DNA of 51,236 nucleotides from Syncephalis plumigaleata (GCA_025201365.1 JAIXMF010000058.1:1-51236), one strand, 5' to 3'. Positions 10,361-21,558 are shown, counted from the stretch's first letter. Notes: generated from the letters alone by a model not told the origin. A program made the numbers and translations.

Positions 10361-10811
10361 TAGTGTGCCGCACTGCCATTTACCAAAATGGCACCATTTA
10401 GATGATGGCAGACGTGTTTCGTGTCCTTTTTACAGCTCGTCTCTACTCGTGTGTACTTGAAATGATCCAAGGCAGATAGAAATATGTTGGTTGAATCCAT
10501 GCTTTATACCATCAGTAATTAAGATACGTGCCGTAAAATTTTTTAACTATTAATAGGTGCCTATTATTTTACATATGAAGCATGTGTATACGTGTACGAT
10601 GTTTATTGCAGTTATGAATTGAATTTGACATGTGATAATAATAGTGGCGGCGGTAATGTATAATTTGTGACAATGGTGATACCGGTGTTTATTCGAGTGG
10701 AATATCGTGAATACGGCAATGTATACTTTGTATCATTTAATGAATGAATTTATTAGATCATCAAGTATGTTATCTTATACAATGTGATCAACAATAATAG
10801 TAACGGGAGTA
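10361..10811. other. Convergent intergenic region
   Basis: 3' flanks of endosulfine (plus) and the epoxide hydrolase (minus); contains a short inverted motif around 'gccattt...aaatggc' at 10374-10397 just after the endosulfine stop, which could fold in its 3' UTR. Nothing else seen. Confidence 0.4.
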
Positions 10812-12112
10812 TCATTGTTCTTCATTAACTTCTTCAACATCGTTACCCTTGTCGATAAATTCACGTAGAATACCATTCACACGTTTGTAACTGCTCTCCA
10901 AACAGAAATGAGTAGCATCAGTTACGGTACAAATCTGCAAATCCTCAACAATGGCGTCGAGTCCCGTGAGACATGTATGTTCTTGTAGAGCAACATCCTT
11001 ATCGCCCCATATAACGATGGTTGGTACACGAATTGGTGCGTTAATACTTGCACCCGGCGCTAAGAGTGATCGATAATAGGCGCTGGATGAGGCAGCGACA
11101 CCGGGCAAAGCAAATGCCGCTTTATAGATCTCCATATCTTCCGCTGATGCATTACCCATATCGCTTGTCGCAAAACGAACGAACTCGTAGTCGCGCCATG
11201 TTAAATAGATGGTGGAGAATGGCCACGGCAATTGTATGATGCCAATGTAACGAGAACGATATAGCTGTCCCATGATCTCCCTTAGGGATACGTCAGGATT
11301 CTGCAGGCTAATATTACGTCCATATACCGCGATATGTGGCGCATTAATGATGGCTAGCTTCTCGATGAAATCGGGTCGTAGTGCTGCGCAATACCTGCCA
11401 CATGAACTAGGATTAGTATACTTGTTATAGCGGTCTAGGAAGAGGTTTCACTTCTTACCAAGCGACAATACCGCCCCAGTCATGACCTGCGAGAATGCAA
11501 GTGTCGTGATTTAACGCGTGCACCACCTTCTCGATGTCTTTGGCCAATTTCTGAGGAGTAAACTCGGCGGCATCCGTTGGTTTATACGTGCCACCGAAAC
11601 CCTTCATGTCGATGGCAACAACATGATAATCATCCGTGTTACCGAATTCCTCTAATTGATGTCGCCACGTATACCAACACTATACAGATATAAATAATGT
11701 TAATGCTAGTAATAAACACTCGATCATTCCTACCTGAGGGAATCCATGTAATAGTAAAATAAGTTTGCCATTAGGATTACCGGATTCAACGCAATGATAA
11801 GCGTTGCCGTCGACTTCAAATACTCGATGTTTCCCGTAGGAATGATTTCCATTTAACAGTACCTCCAAAGCTATTAATGATCATAATGTATTAATTGAAT
11901 AATTCATATTGCACCTATGTCTATTGCAACGATTAGATACCATTTAATGATGGACTGGAGCGTGTCCACGGCAATTTGAACTGAAGTGCCGAGCTTAAGC
12001 AAATACGAAAGATATAATCGTAGGTAAATAACGGTATACCAATAGTAAGCCGTACTAGTGTACGAATGATACGTGATAGAATATTGGGCTGTTCAACCGT
12101 AGACTGCACCAT
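10812..12112 (-). CDS. Membrane-anchored alpha/beta-hydrolase, epoxide hydrolase type (EPHX3/4-like)
   Basis: Four exons (12112-11941, 11870-11734, 11679-11459, 11394-10812) give 370 residues. Residues about 10-45 form a hydrophobic, positively flanked anchor (LVRLTIGIPLFTYDY). The hydrolase core follows: oxyanion-hole 'HGFPQ' split by intron 2 and continued by 'CWYTWRHQL'; nucleophile elbow 'AGHDWGGIVAW' with Asp, the residue used by epoxide hydrolases and haloalkane dehalogenases; acid 'IWGDKD'; His in 'TDATHFCLE'. HGFP-x-x-W-x-x-W and the Asp nucleophile favour an epoxide hydrolase acting on lipid or xenobiotic epoxides at the ER membrane. All triad positions are present. Each join preserves the frame (phases 1, 0, 2). 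Confidence 0.88.
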
Positions 12113-12337
12113 AGTGACCGATATAACATAAAGTTGATGTTACGAGTAAATAGCAGGATAGGCAGCTACAACTGTACGAAGAAAGAATAAGACGACGACG
12201 ACGACGAAGAGGAGAACACGGGACAGACGTGGCAGCTAATACGTCATTTCCATTTGATGTTGTCTTGCCATGAAATGACCATTCTAAACGGACATACAAC
12301 ATTAACACGTGCAACTGAAATTGTTTATAGCCAATGA

Positions 12338-12567
12338 ATGGCAGGGATACAAGTGGGCGGGGCAACGGGTGAAGAACCACAATTTGCAAGTGCTCACCCA
12401 TTCGTAACAGCCTATGCTGCGGATCCAGTATGGTGCTCATGTTCCTTGCAACAATTCCAATAAGAACGCAATTCATCTGCTTTTTTCTATTACAGATGGA
12501 TGATCAAGTTCATGGATTTAATATTCATTTGGATAAACTAAAAATCGATCTTAAATTCGAAGTGTAG
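12338..12567 (+). CDS. Possible two-exon small ORF, weak
   Basis: An ATG at 12338 opens 'MAGIQVGGATGEEPQF...AYAADP'; removing an intron from a GTATGG donor (12428 region) to the TTACAG acceptor at 12495 joins it in frame to 'MDDQVHGFNIHLDKLKIDLKFEV' ending at 12567, about 53 residues. The acceptor is convincing and the second exon looks like a structured helix or strand, but no family is recognised and the first exon is uncertain. It lies head-to-head with the epoxide hydrolase. Confidence 0.2.
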
Positions 12568-14048
12568 ACCCTGTTTATTCTGGTCTTCGCTTTCTACGGA
12601 GATCGAGACAGTAAACTAGTAATATAAACAAAGAAAGAAGATAAATAAAAGGTGGTATACAGTTGGATGAAATGACGTAAATAAAATGTAATGAGAAGAC
12701 TTGGTTAACGCCTTTATTTGATATGATATAACGTATTACATCTATTAGAGCGTAGAATATGAATATACAAACATCAATAATCATCATCACTTACAATTTA
12801 CGACAAAACCGTGTATTTACTAAATAAATTATGTTGATAATACTTACGGTTAATTGCATAGAGAGCAATGAGTGAACAAATAGAATACACGATAAACAAT
12901 GTAATAAACAAGCAGCAACTAGTAGAATGACTGACTTGTCACGAAGGAGCGAGGAATGAGCAAGGAAGGATGCATGAACACGTATGCCAGTTTATTTGAA
13001 GAAGCAGTGTATGCTTGTAGGTAGATAGAGTATGTATACGGCAGTAAACAAATAAAAATACAAATAAAAGCATGACGTAATAGTGGCATACAAACAGATG
13101 ACGGAAAAGAGCGGTAAAAGTAAAAGGTACATATTACAACGAGAGCAGTGAACGCTTAAACATTGATAAATAAGCAGGACAGTGATAGAAGACAAAGGAC
13201 TAGAACGAACAATAAACAATGCTTATTGGTATAGTAATAATAACGACAAGTGAGCATGTAGATAGGTTAGAGGAAGAGGAAAACAAAGAGATAAATAAAA
13301 GTCATAGAGATAGTATGACAGAATAGTTGCTATTGGGAATGTGTATGCTAAAGTGAAAGAGGAAGTAAGTGGAATGTGAATGACACGAAGAAGACGCGTA
13401 TTACTGAGAAAGTAAAAGAACTAGCTAGCATATAGTCAAGAGGAAGTAGACGTGTGTTGTTTAATGATAAGGGAAATGCAGTTGACATGAAGAAGACAGC
13501 ATTGATAAAGAAGTAAAGGGAAACAGCAATGAAATAGATACTCAGAAATGGATTAGTAGATCATTAATGCATTAGACACTAGTAGCAAAGCATGCAGTTT
13601 ACTATACCAACAGCTTCCCAATTGTTCATAGACTTGCATAACACATACTGAATCCTACTAGTACAATTACTAGCAATGCTCAACATTATACCATTGTCCA
13701 TGATCGTTTTCATCTATTTGTTGCTGAGCTATAGGCGGCATTATATCATTGCAGCAAAGTTACAATGGTATTAAATGATACGAAGCTTACATTGTCGTAT
13801 TCACGATACACACTCGAATAAACACAGATATTAAGCAATACATGACAATCAATTCAGCATGGAATAAAGCATTAGATACTTGCATGCCAATAATTATCAT
13901 TCAAGATAGCTGTAACATGCATAATAAGACATTAAAAGAACGAGAGCAAGATCATCATTGTGGTATACCTCGATCAGTAACTAGAAACTAAACATTTGAA
14001 GGGGAAGGGAGGTAAGTGTTCTATGCAATAGATATGACACGATGAATA
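12568..14048. other. Gene-poor AT-rich stretch
   Basis: About 1.5 kb of purine-rich top strand without a supportable gene. ORFs on the minus strand here translate to Leu/Tyr/Ser-rich low-complexity sequence. The right end (about 13977-14030) carries a 50-base motif repeated near 15745. Confidence 0.4.
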
Positions 14049-14050
14049 TA

Positions 14051-14618
14051 CAGCCTTTTCCATCCAATTTGCGCAGTTAGCCTTCTGTTTTTTATGAATA
14101 AATAATAGTTATGTTAACACTTACAACTAGCCTGTATTTTAGACGATTGACGATACAACCTGGTTAATTTGTTATTTGTTGTTTGGATCCCTCTTGATTT
14201 TGATCTTCATTTAGTGAATGCTTGGCGGATGTACTAGGCTCAGGAGGAGAAACGGCACGTCGTTGGAATTGTGTTGGAACACCCTTGTCCTTACGAACAC
14301 TACGAATAATCTGAATGAAATTCAGACATGCAGCCATATCCCGATTCCATACACGATCATTAATAGCTACTTGTAAGTACATGACATGGCAATATCCAAC
14401 TATACTAGTACACTTGTATCGTCTACCTTATAGAATTGATGATGATAGTTATCACTATCAATATAGGATCCATTACTGAATACTGAATTGTTATTATTAT
14501 CATGCTATATCAATTGGCATTTCTACGGTGATAATGGTGTTAACAATTGTGTAAATCTATTTATTAGTAAACTGCAAATGTTAAAGGGTAAATGCGCAAA
14601 TTGGATGGAAAAACACTG
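14051..14618 (-). mobile_element. 568-bp TIR element, copy A (TA-flanked, Tc1/mariner-style ends)
   Basis: Begins CAGCCTTTTCCATCCAATTT and ends with its imperfect inverted partner (AAATTGGATGGAAAAACACTG), flanked on both sides by TA, which fits a TA target-site duplication. The whole segment is present again in reverse orientation at 29476-30034 (same ends, same internal ORF, same order). It contains a minus-strand ORF fragment resembling the C-terminus of Fanzor/TnpB nucleases and no transposase, so it is non-autonomous. It lies about 70 bases upstream of the Rxt3 start codon and so forms part of that promoter or 5' UTR. Class (mariner-like) is inferred from the TA and CAG ends only. Confidence 0.75.
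14164..14418 (-). pseudogene. Fanzor/TnpB-like C-terminal fragment in element copy A
   Basis: An open frame of about 84 codons with 'KCTSIVGYCHV' (possible remnant of the Cys ribbon) followed by 'VWNRDMAACLNFIQIIRSV' and a Pro/Ser-rich tail. In TnpB and its eukaryotic Fanzor relatives the last catalytic Asp lies in an R-D-x-x-A-x-x-N motif after a zinc ribbon; WNRDMAACLNF fits. The upstream RuvC-I and RuvC-II parts and the rest of the nuclease are absent, so no cleavage activity can be expected. About 85% identical to the copy at 29674. Known background: Fanzor genes ride in many eukaryotic transposon types. The assignment rests on one motif. Confidence 0.5.
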
Positions 14619-14687
14619 TATACTAGTTTCCTCTTTTCCTTTCTCTCTCCCTTCCTTCGAAATAACTCTCCTTGCTTTTTATTTGTA

Positions 14688-15617
14688 ATGGAAGCAACAT
14701 TAATATCGCCTAGCTTGGCTAGTACACCATCCCTTAGTGAATCGGTTATAAACCAAGATTCAACTAACGCGTTAGCTAGCGTCGATAAGAACTCACAAGT
14801 GCCTGGTGAGTCTACAACGGATAGTACGTTTGTGGTAGTACGTAATTCCACCACGCTTGAACTCGCTTTACCACTTAATACGGCAATTCATCTCGGTAAG
14901 TGAATGTACCAAGCTATTATATATATATATATATATGAGTTCTAAGTAAAGAGACTAGGATTCCATCGATATGAACCGAGTAAATTGTTACCACCACTGA
15001 TTGGAAAGGAACAAGGCATTGTGGTGGTTCGCATTCCTAGCACTTGGTTAACATTTACCAATCCAGCTGTTAAACAACGTCGTATCTGGGGCACTGACAT
15101 TTATACTGACGACTCTGATGTTGTAGCAGGTAATAATAATAAATAATAATGATAGTATAGTATTGCTAATGATTTATTTCACGAATAGCGCTCATTCATA
15201 CTGGCAAGTATACGCCATTATCACCACATCCACTACTGCAGCAGGACAAAATACGAGAGACTAGACGTGGCATAATGGAGGATAAAGCACCGAATTATGA
15301 TCTTGAAGTAACGCTACGGGTTGTTTCGCGTCTACAACGTTATACAGGCACAGTACGGCATTATATACGTAGTCGTGACTGGACGGAACATGATGGCGCC
15401 AGTTTCATGATTCATAATGTGAAATGTATACAGGCAAGTGCAGAAATACAATTAGATATCTTCAGTAGAGAGAGAAAGAGAGGCATAACACATATGCATA
15501 TACATATATCTGTTGCAATAATAGTTGGGAACAGCCTATGATCGTGGAGCAGGATCCAAACGATCCAAACGGATACATACGTTTTGTGAGGCGCGAAAAC
15601 GAGCAATGCTAGTATGA
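14688..15617 (+). CDS. Rxt3-like subunit of the Rpd3/Sin3 histone deacetylase complex
   Basis: Four exons (14688-14895, 14959-15129, 15189-15433, 15525-15617) give 238 residues. The core is the Rxt3 family signature: 'RYEPSKLLPPLIGKEQGIVVVRIP' then 'RRIWGTDIYTDDSDVVAALIHTG', then 'YDLEVTLRVVSRLQRYTG' and a basic 'GSKRSKRIHTF' end. Rxt3 is an accessory subunit of the large Rpd3 deacetylase complex that represses promoters. The N-terminal 65 residues are Ser/Thr-rich and poorly conserved. The third intron starts GCAAGT, not GT. Element copy A sits in the promoter, and a diverged TIR-like segment starts 14 bases after the stop. Confidence 0.88.
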
Positions 15618-15630
15618 ATGATATCTACGG

Positions 15631-15690
15631 GACTTTTCCAGTCAATTAGCGTTGGTAGCCTTTAACTTTTGTTTTATTAATAAATAGTAT
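15631..15690 (+). repeat. Diverged TIR/subterminal fragment forming the Rxt3 3' end
   Basis: Aligns with the ends of the 14 kb and 29 kb elements: TTTTCCAGTCAATTAGCG, then TAGCCTTTAAC, then ATTAATAAATAGT. It carries the AATAAA presumably used as the Rxt3 poly(A) signal. No partner TIR was found close by. Confidence 0.6.
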
Positions 15691-15744
15691 CTTGCCTATA
15701 TAATTATGCTGTATTCTTTATAGACTATGTTAACCAGATAATAG

Positions 15745-15790
15745 AAAGTAAACATTTGAAAGGGAAGGAAGGTGAGTATGGTATAGAATA
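15745..15790. repeat. Copy of a dispersed motif also at 13977-14030
   Basis: AAACATTTGAA followed by AGGGAAGGAAGGTGAGT and TAGAATAG matches AAACATTTGAAGGGGAAGGGAGGTAAGT with a similar tail near 13990. Both lie near element-like sequence, so they may be pieces of an older repeat. Confidence 0.55.
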
Positions 15791-15867
15791 GTAAATAAGG
15801 AGTAATAAAATTTGGTTGTTTTTTTTCTTTTTTATGTTTGTACTAGCAACCTTAATTCTTTTATCTC

Positions 15868-17121
15868 ATGTCAAAAAAGTCCAATAAGCTCAAGGGTCAG
15901 GAGGGTGTGGAGAGTAGGACAGAGATAGACGAGAATGCAGCTTTACAAAAGTTGAGTGCATTCGGTGCGCAATTTATGGCAGCACTTGGTGTGGAGCATT
16001 CAGCGCCAAACGGTGAACAAGAGCAATCTAACGAGTCATCCGTTGAAAACGACGATTCCGACTCTTATGCCAGTAGTGAAGATGGTAAGGAAGTGCCTGA
16101 TGCTATCAACGTATATGTATGATTAATACTAAAGGATACAATGTAGAAGGAGAGACAACAAAGCAAGCTATTGCAAACAATCGTTCAGTAGAAGATACGA
16201 AACAAGTAGAGGTGATGGTATTCAAGGATCCAACAGTCCAACGGACGGCCACCTCGAACAGGCATGACTACAAATCATTCATGGTAATAATGATGTTGTA
16301 GCAGATAGTAGATAGCAGTGTACATGAACTAACCATATACTAGTCCTCGAAAATAGAGAAAATCAATGAGGAGAAAACGATAATGAAACCGAAAACTAAA
16401 GAGGAACAACAAGAGGAAATGTAGGCAGCTAGCTCTAATGGTCTATACTAGCTGTGTTTACACGCTAATCCTATTATTACTAGTGAGGATCGTATTCATG
16501 ACAAAGAGCTTGATGATTTATTACAAAGTTCCAATTTGATTGAACGTATTGGTAAGTATGGCACATATCAGTACCAACAGCTATATAATGATAATAATTA
16601 TGATAATAATAATGCCCTGTCAATAGCAACGGAGAAATTGGAGGGAAAGGATCGAAGAAAGTTCCTACAAGGAAAGATGGTGGAACTAGGAGCAAAGGTA
16701 AGGAGGATGATCGGTAGCGGGATAGTATACGATCTAATATGCCATTTAGCCTGTTCACGGGAAAGGTCGCTTGCCGTTTAATGTTCATGTGGGCATACAG
16801 GAGAGTAGGAAAAAGAAGGTCGATCAACAGTTGGAGGAGGCGCGCAATTTGGGCATGTATCGCAATTCACTTCGACGCGAGCTAGAGGATAGAATGGGCG
16901 TGAAACGTAAGAAGCAAGATGTTGTACGTAAAGATCGTGGCATAAAGATGGCCACGGGTAAATATAAAGATGGCGCATTGCATATTAGTACGGGTGAATT
17001 ACAAAGAATTGCACGCGATAATGGAGCATCCTCTGGAGCATCATCACATCGTCAAAAAAGAGGCGGAGGCGGTGGAGGTGGAGGAGGTAAACGAGCGAGT
17101 AAAAAGCGAAAACATAAATGA
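15868..17121 (+). CDS. FAF1/C1orf131-type (DUF4602) 40S ribosome assembly factor
   Basis: Six exons (15868-16084, 16147-16283, 16344-16420, 16484-16551, 16627-16697, 16750-17121) join into 313 residues. Family-like segments run in order: 'VMVFKDPTVQR' and 'YKSFMSSKIEKIN'; 'DKELDDLLQSSNLIERI'; 'EGKDRRKFLQGKMVELGAK'; then 'LPFNVHVGIQESRKKK' with 'EEARNLGMYRNS'. The C-terminus is highly basic with a poly-Gly run and ends KRASKKRKHK, a nucleolar-type signal. Yeast Faf1 and human C1orf131 are small-subunit processome components needed for early 18S rRNA processing. Size (about 300) fits. The acidic N-terminus is typical of a disordered region. Exon 4 needed the second TAG acceptor to keep frame. 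Confidence 0.7.
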
Positions 17122-17180
17122 GCATTCCAACCGACTAGCGTAGTTAGCCTTTAACTTTTATTCTTATCAATAAATAATGT
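17122..17180 (+). repeat. Diverged TIR/subterminal fragment forming the FAF1 3' end
   Basis: Directly after the stop codon: ATTCCAACCGACTAGCG, GTTAGCCTTTAACTTTTA, ATCAATAAATAAT. Aligns with the fragment after Rxt3 and with the TIR element ends, and again supplies AATAAA. Confidence 0.55.
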
Positions 17181-17490
17181 TGCATATTAGTTAGCATCAT
17201 TGTCATTGCCATTATGTGAATGATGCTATACTGGCCTTCCACAGTAGACAATCTGAGATGAACATGAAACAAGGCAGAGTGCGAAACTGGTTTATCGTTT
17301 AATGGTTGTTTAGAAGTCAGGAGCCTGAGTGTTTCTGTCAATGAAAAGGGGAATCGTCTATTTCATCGGTCGTCGTTTTCATTCAACTTTCTCGTCTTTC
17401 CTCGCGTTCACTTTCTTGGCACTATTATTATTAAAAAAGCAGCGCTTTTCCTTATATTCTCCATATTTCTTCGACACTTACATCGTTAAC
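17181..17490. other. Intergenic and 5' region of TVP18
   Basis: Short promoter region; the TTTCC/TCTTTCC-rich stretch at 17380-17470 looks like a 5' UTR. No gene seen. Confidence 0.4.
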
Positions 17491-18466
17491 ATGGGTTTCT
17501 TTCAAGAGCTTCGTTCGGGACAATACACCATTTATGCGCAATGGTGAGTAGAGCAGAGATGACAGTTGGAAATACAAGATAAACTAAAGTGTATCTATAC
17601 ATATTCTTCTTGGTCTTGTCATAATAATGATAATAGGTCTGCACTAATCTCGGTGCCATGTAAGTAGTTTGTGTATGTCTTGGTTGTATTCTAGCTAACG
17701 AACAGCAGTATTGATTATCCTTGGTATCTTCGAGTTGACCAATCTTCATATCTTTGCCATTCTCGCATTGTAAGTAGATCAGCTAGTCTGTGTTTACTAG
17801 TAGCTCACCTAAAGCAATATACCACGTAGTGTGTTTGCCTTTCTGATTGTTTTTAGCGAGATTCCACTATGTCTTAAGGTAGGTTGATAGCTAGTTTCAT
17901 ACCGCGCACTACTAATATAGTGGTAACATAGTGCTGTCCTACAAGTCAACGATTGTAAGTGTTGCTGAGGCTGGTTGTAGTGCGGATGCGGATGTATAGG
18001 TTTACCAAGCCTTCCTTAGCTAGTTGCAAGCAATATAGTTGTTTACCTTTGTAGTCTACTTACTAACTGTATACTTGATTATGTAATTTAGTGACAACTT
18101 CATGAGACGATTTGAAAACAACTATTTCCGCGCGGGCATGTATGGCATGTAAGTATGATGTTAGCAAATAAGCGGGCATTCATTTCTAATAGTTACAATG
18201 TACAACGATAGATTCGCACTTGTTGAATGGCTTTCATTGACGCAATCCATCACCATTATGATTCTCGGAGCAATCACTCTGACGATTGCGGCTATTTGCT
18301 ACGGTAAGCTCACGAGTATACCTATTGATGTGGCACCATTCGCTGACTACCATTCTTTTCCTTAGCATTTGCCGGTGCTAAAAATCAAGAACGAGCCACT
18401 AGTAAGATCACTGGTGGTACTGGCGTTGCTACTGCCGTAGCCACCAATGCCTATGGTATGGCATAG
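17491..18466 (+). CDS. TVP18: Tvp18-family Golgi membrane protein
   Basis: Eight small exons (17491-17543, 17637-17659, 17706-17769, 17830-17878, 17932-17954, 18092-18148, 18212-18303, 18366-18466) join without a frame break into 153 residues, close to the usual family length. The start 'MGFFQELRSGQYTIYAQW' is characteristic, followed by four hydrophobic segments, a short 'IPLCLKCCPTSQRFDNFMRRFENNY' loop between segments 2 and 3, and 'YAFAGAKNQE' after segment 4. Tvp18 is a small tetraspan protein of late-Golgi/endosomal (Tlg2) vesicles thought to help membrane trafficking. Exons 2 and 5 are only 23 bases each. Acceptor AACAGCAG before exon 3 is a NAGNAG site that could add or drop one residue. 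Confidence 0.93.
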
Positions 18467-18824
18467 GCTTATATCTACTTGATATTATATTTGTTGTTGT
18501 TATTGCCTTCAAGGCTATACTCCCTTCTTCTAAGCAATATATTCAGTAATAATTGAATTTACTATTATACATGATACTCGCCTCCCTTCCCTTTCAACTG
18601 TTTAGTTTATTGATGCTGATTAATGTATATCGCAATAATGATCTTGCTTTAGTATTTTAATAGTGACTAATTTCCCAATTGAAGGGATGATGATGTACAC
18701 AGCATGGTAGATATGGACGTATCGGTAGGCATACTTGTATTATTACTCGGTTGTGATTATTGAAATGTAAATTGGCTGCAATATGTGCTTCGCTACATTA
18801 TCAATCTTCTCTAGCATGATGCGA
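18467..18824. other. Convergent intergenic region
   Basis: 3' flanks of TVP18 and the coiled-coil gene; AT-rich, no gene seen. Confidence 0.4.
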
Positions 18825-21129
18825 CTACTCGGGATTCTTTATAGTCTTTGCATTGTCAAGCAATTCTGATATAATTCTCTAGCACATATATATGTGAGAT
18901 AAGCATGCTATAATATTTAATCCAAGTAGTATGACTTACCTGCATGTTGCTGAATAATTTACTGGTTGCGGTATCGAACGAGACGGTATCTATTTGAATC
19001 TTTGCAAGATGTTCCTATTGTTCGGTTGTTCAATGATGAAGTCAATATTTTATCGTCTTCTTGGCAATTACCTCAAAGAATTCTTTATAGTCATAGTCAG
19101 ATGATTCATCGTATGTGGCGGTAAAGTCATAAAGGTTTTGCACTCCTAGTCATCATTCGCTATGGTTAATGCGAGTAGCTTTCATCTCGTGTTATCACTA
19201 ACCTGGTACAGTGCCATTACTCTCACCATCACTCATACTATTTCCGAGTAATTTCTGATAAAGTAGTCGACTATTACGCCCGAGCCGTTTTACCTGCTCT
19301 ATTAGTCGTGTTTTCTCTTCATGATGCGTGGCATTAATTTCCTCCAACGCTTGACTGTATCGTTTGCTTTGATATTCCATTTGTTCTTTTTCCATCTTAG
19401 TCAAAATAGATTAATATTAACATTTGATCATCTAGTTACCTTGCCATTTTACACGCTCCTCAATGTATCGTTTCTCTAGGGTGCAATACCTAATCTGCCA
19501 CTCTTTCAATTTCTCTTTAGCCAACACTAGTTCTGCCTGCATCTCTAGTTAGCATAGGCATCGCAATATATATCATGTGCATGCCATACCCACATTTTGC
19601 GCTTCTCTTTGCTTTGTCAATCGTTTTTGAATGATTGACAACCGAACATGTAGATCTTGGATAGAGGATGCATTACGAATGGCCCTCCTATCGGATGGAT
19701 TACTACCGGATGTGTAATTCGCGGTGGAACACACAGTGTACGATGAACTACCACTCAAGTTGATATCTGTATTACCATTTCGTTGTTTATACACTAGCGA
19801 ACGATTGCGACCAAGTAGATTTTCTATTTGTCCAATTGCTCGGGGTATTCCGCTTGATCTCTTGCTTGAAGTACCAGATACATTATCCTTGCTTCTGTCG
19901 AATAAAGATGTAGTAGTCGGGATTCCATCGAGTGCAAAGTTACATTTGCTAGATGTTGACCCTTCTTTCGATGTTCTCACTTGGGATTCGTCTCTATATG
20001 ATTTAGTCGAATCATGCTTACTATTTTTGTTCTTATAAATAATGCTTCGTCTATCCAATGAGCTATGACGATGATGGTGCTGATGCTGACGAGTACGTGT
20101 GGAATGAGACGAGTGTGCAATAGGGAAATGATCATTTGACGTATCAACTAATGCTAATATGGTCGATCTACTCGCTCGATCAATTCGTGTTAGAGTATTT
20201 GCAGCTTGTTTGTGGTTTCCAAGTGTAAGGTCGCATCCTACGTTGATCGAACTATGCTTCAACGAGTGTCGCATTGCTCGTTTCGTTGTGGATCGCATAC
20301 TGATGTGGCCGCTTTCTACTCCTTCCTGCTTATGGTCGTGTGATTTTGATTGACGACGAGCACGATCCAGTCGAATTAGCTGCTTATGTCGCGTGACTGG
20401 AGGAAATCGAGCATGATCTACTTGGTTATTATCAATACTATTATTATCATTATGGTGTATTGGTGTATTTGTAGGCTGTTCATTCTTAGTTTTACGCGAA
20501 TGTCTACTGGCATCACTAACTGCACGACGACGAGATGACCTTTGACTCGACGACGATTTCTCGTATGAAATGTATGTCGAACTGTTTTCGTGTGATAATG
20601 CGCTATGACTTGACATTTCCTTCCGTGACTTTGATCGTAGAGGCAGCCAGTCATTCGGTCTGGTCACATCGAGGGAATGTCGCCGAGCTGGTAGTGTGGT
20701 CGGAGAGTAAGTTAAACGAGCTAGCAACTCATCCACCGAGGGATGCTGCTGGAATGCTCGCGAGTTAGTTACCTCGACACACGTATCATCATCGCTATCC
20801 TCGGGCGTGTTCCTCTGCACATCACGATCAGTGTGGGATGTATTGCGATGCTCACTATCTGCCTTCCTACTGAATAATCGATAATAAGGGCTAGACTTCT
20901 TTATCGCACTCTGTACTATTTTACTAATGGTGTCGGGTTGTTTGCATTCTTGCTCTTTACGCGGTGGTTTCACGTAGTTAGTTTGCCTTCCGGTTGATTT
21001 CTTTGTCGATTTAAATAAATACATAGGCACAATAAATAGATGGCTACCTGATGGATATGCAGCCTTGATAAAGTCACTATACAATTTTACGTACAAGTTT
21101 ACTAGCTGCTTTAACAGGTGAAGAAACAA
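18825..21129 (-). CDS. Large Ser/Arg-rich protein with C-terminal coiled coil, function unknown
   Basis: A long first exon (21129 to about 19588) encodes about 510 disordered residues rich in Ser, Arg, His and Asn. Small exons follow: one around 19545-19450, then about 19392-19203, 19145-19072, 19014-18940 and 18878-18825, the last ending in TAG. The exons after the first encode heptad-like helices ('AELVLAKEKLKEWQIRYCTLEKRY', 'QALEEINATHHEEKTRLIEQVKRL') and a final 'SELLDNAKTIKNPE'. The start is uncertain: the Met at 21129 opens a hydrophobic stretch, and the Met near 21024 (MYLFKSTKKSTG) is an alternative. The junction at about 19450/19392 is ambiguous (GTAAAA or GTAACT donor). I do not recognise a family; cytoskeletal or septal scaffold is possible but unproven. 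Confidence 0.6.
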
Positions 21130-21529
21130 GATAATCGATCAATAGCCGTAATAGCGGTTGTTGTTGTTGTTGTTGCCGTATGGAATGAATACACTTGTAT
21201 TATATTGTATGGTATTGTACTGAATATCAATGCTTGTCTCGGCAGCTATCGCGTTGTCGTAGCTTGTTGACAACCACATTGATGGTAGGCAAGATACTAG
21301 CCGCGCCCATTATAATCAAGCCTAGGCGATAAGTATACACTTGTATATTGTAGATATGACTGTAGATCATTGATATGTAACATGGTTTAAGCGATAGTGC
21401 TCTATTTCTTTTTTATTTATTTGTATTAAGATGTTGATAAAGTAGCAGCAACAAGCATGCTACAATCAAACGCAAATGCAAGTATCGCTACTGTCATTGA
21501 GACGACAGCCATCTATTCACACGGCATTA
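21130..21529. other. Divergent intergenic region
   Basis: Between the coiled-coil gene (minus) and the acidic YW-motif gene (plus). Contains a (GTT)n tract at 21156-21174 and no gene. Confidence 0.4.
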
Positions 21530-21558
21530 CAGGCTTTTTCCATTCAATTTGCTCATTG
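21530..21558 (+). repeat. Solo TIR of the 14 kb/29 kb element family
   Basis: TACAGGCTTTTTCCATTCAA followed by TTTGCTCA differs from the outer end of copy B by only a few bases and keeps the flanking TA. No opposite end was found nearby, so it is a relic or a deletion product in the promoter of the next gene. Confidence 0.65.

Noticed and set aside
12093-12476. 127-codon minus-strand ORF
   Set aside because: Overlaps exon 1 of the epoxide hydrolase in another frame; low-complexity Ser/Cys/Leu run from a CGA/CGT repeat.
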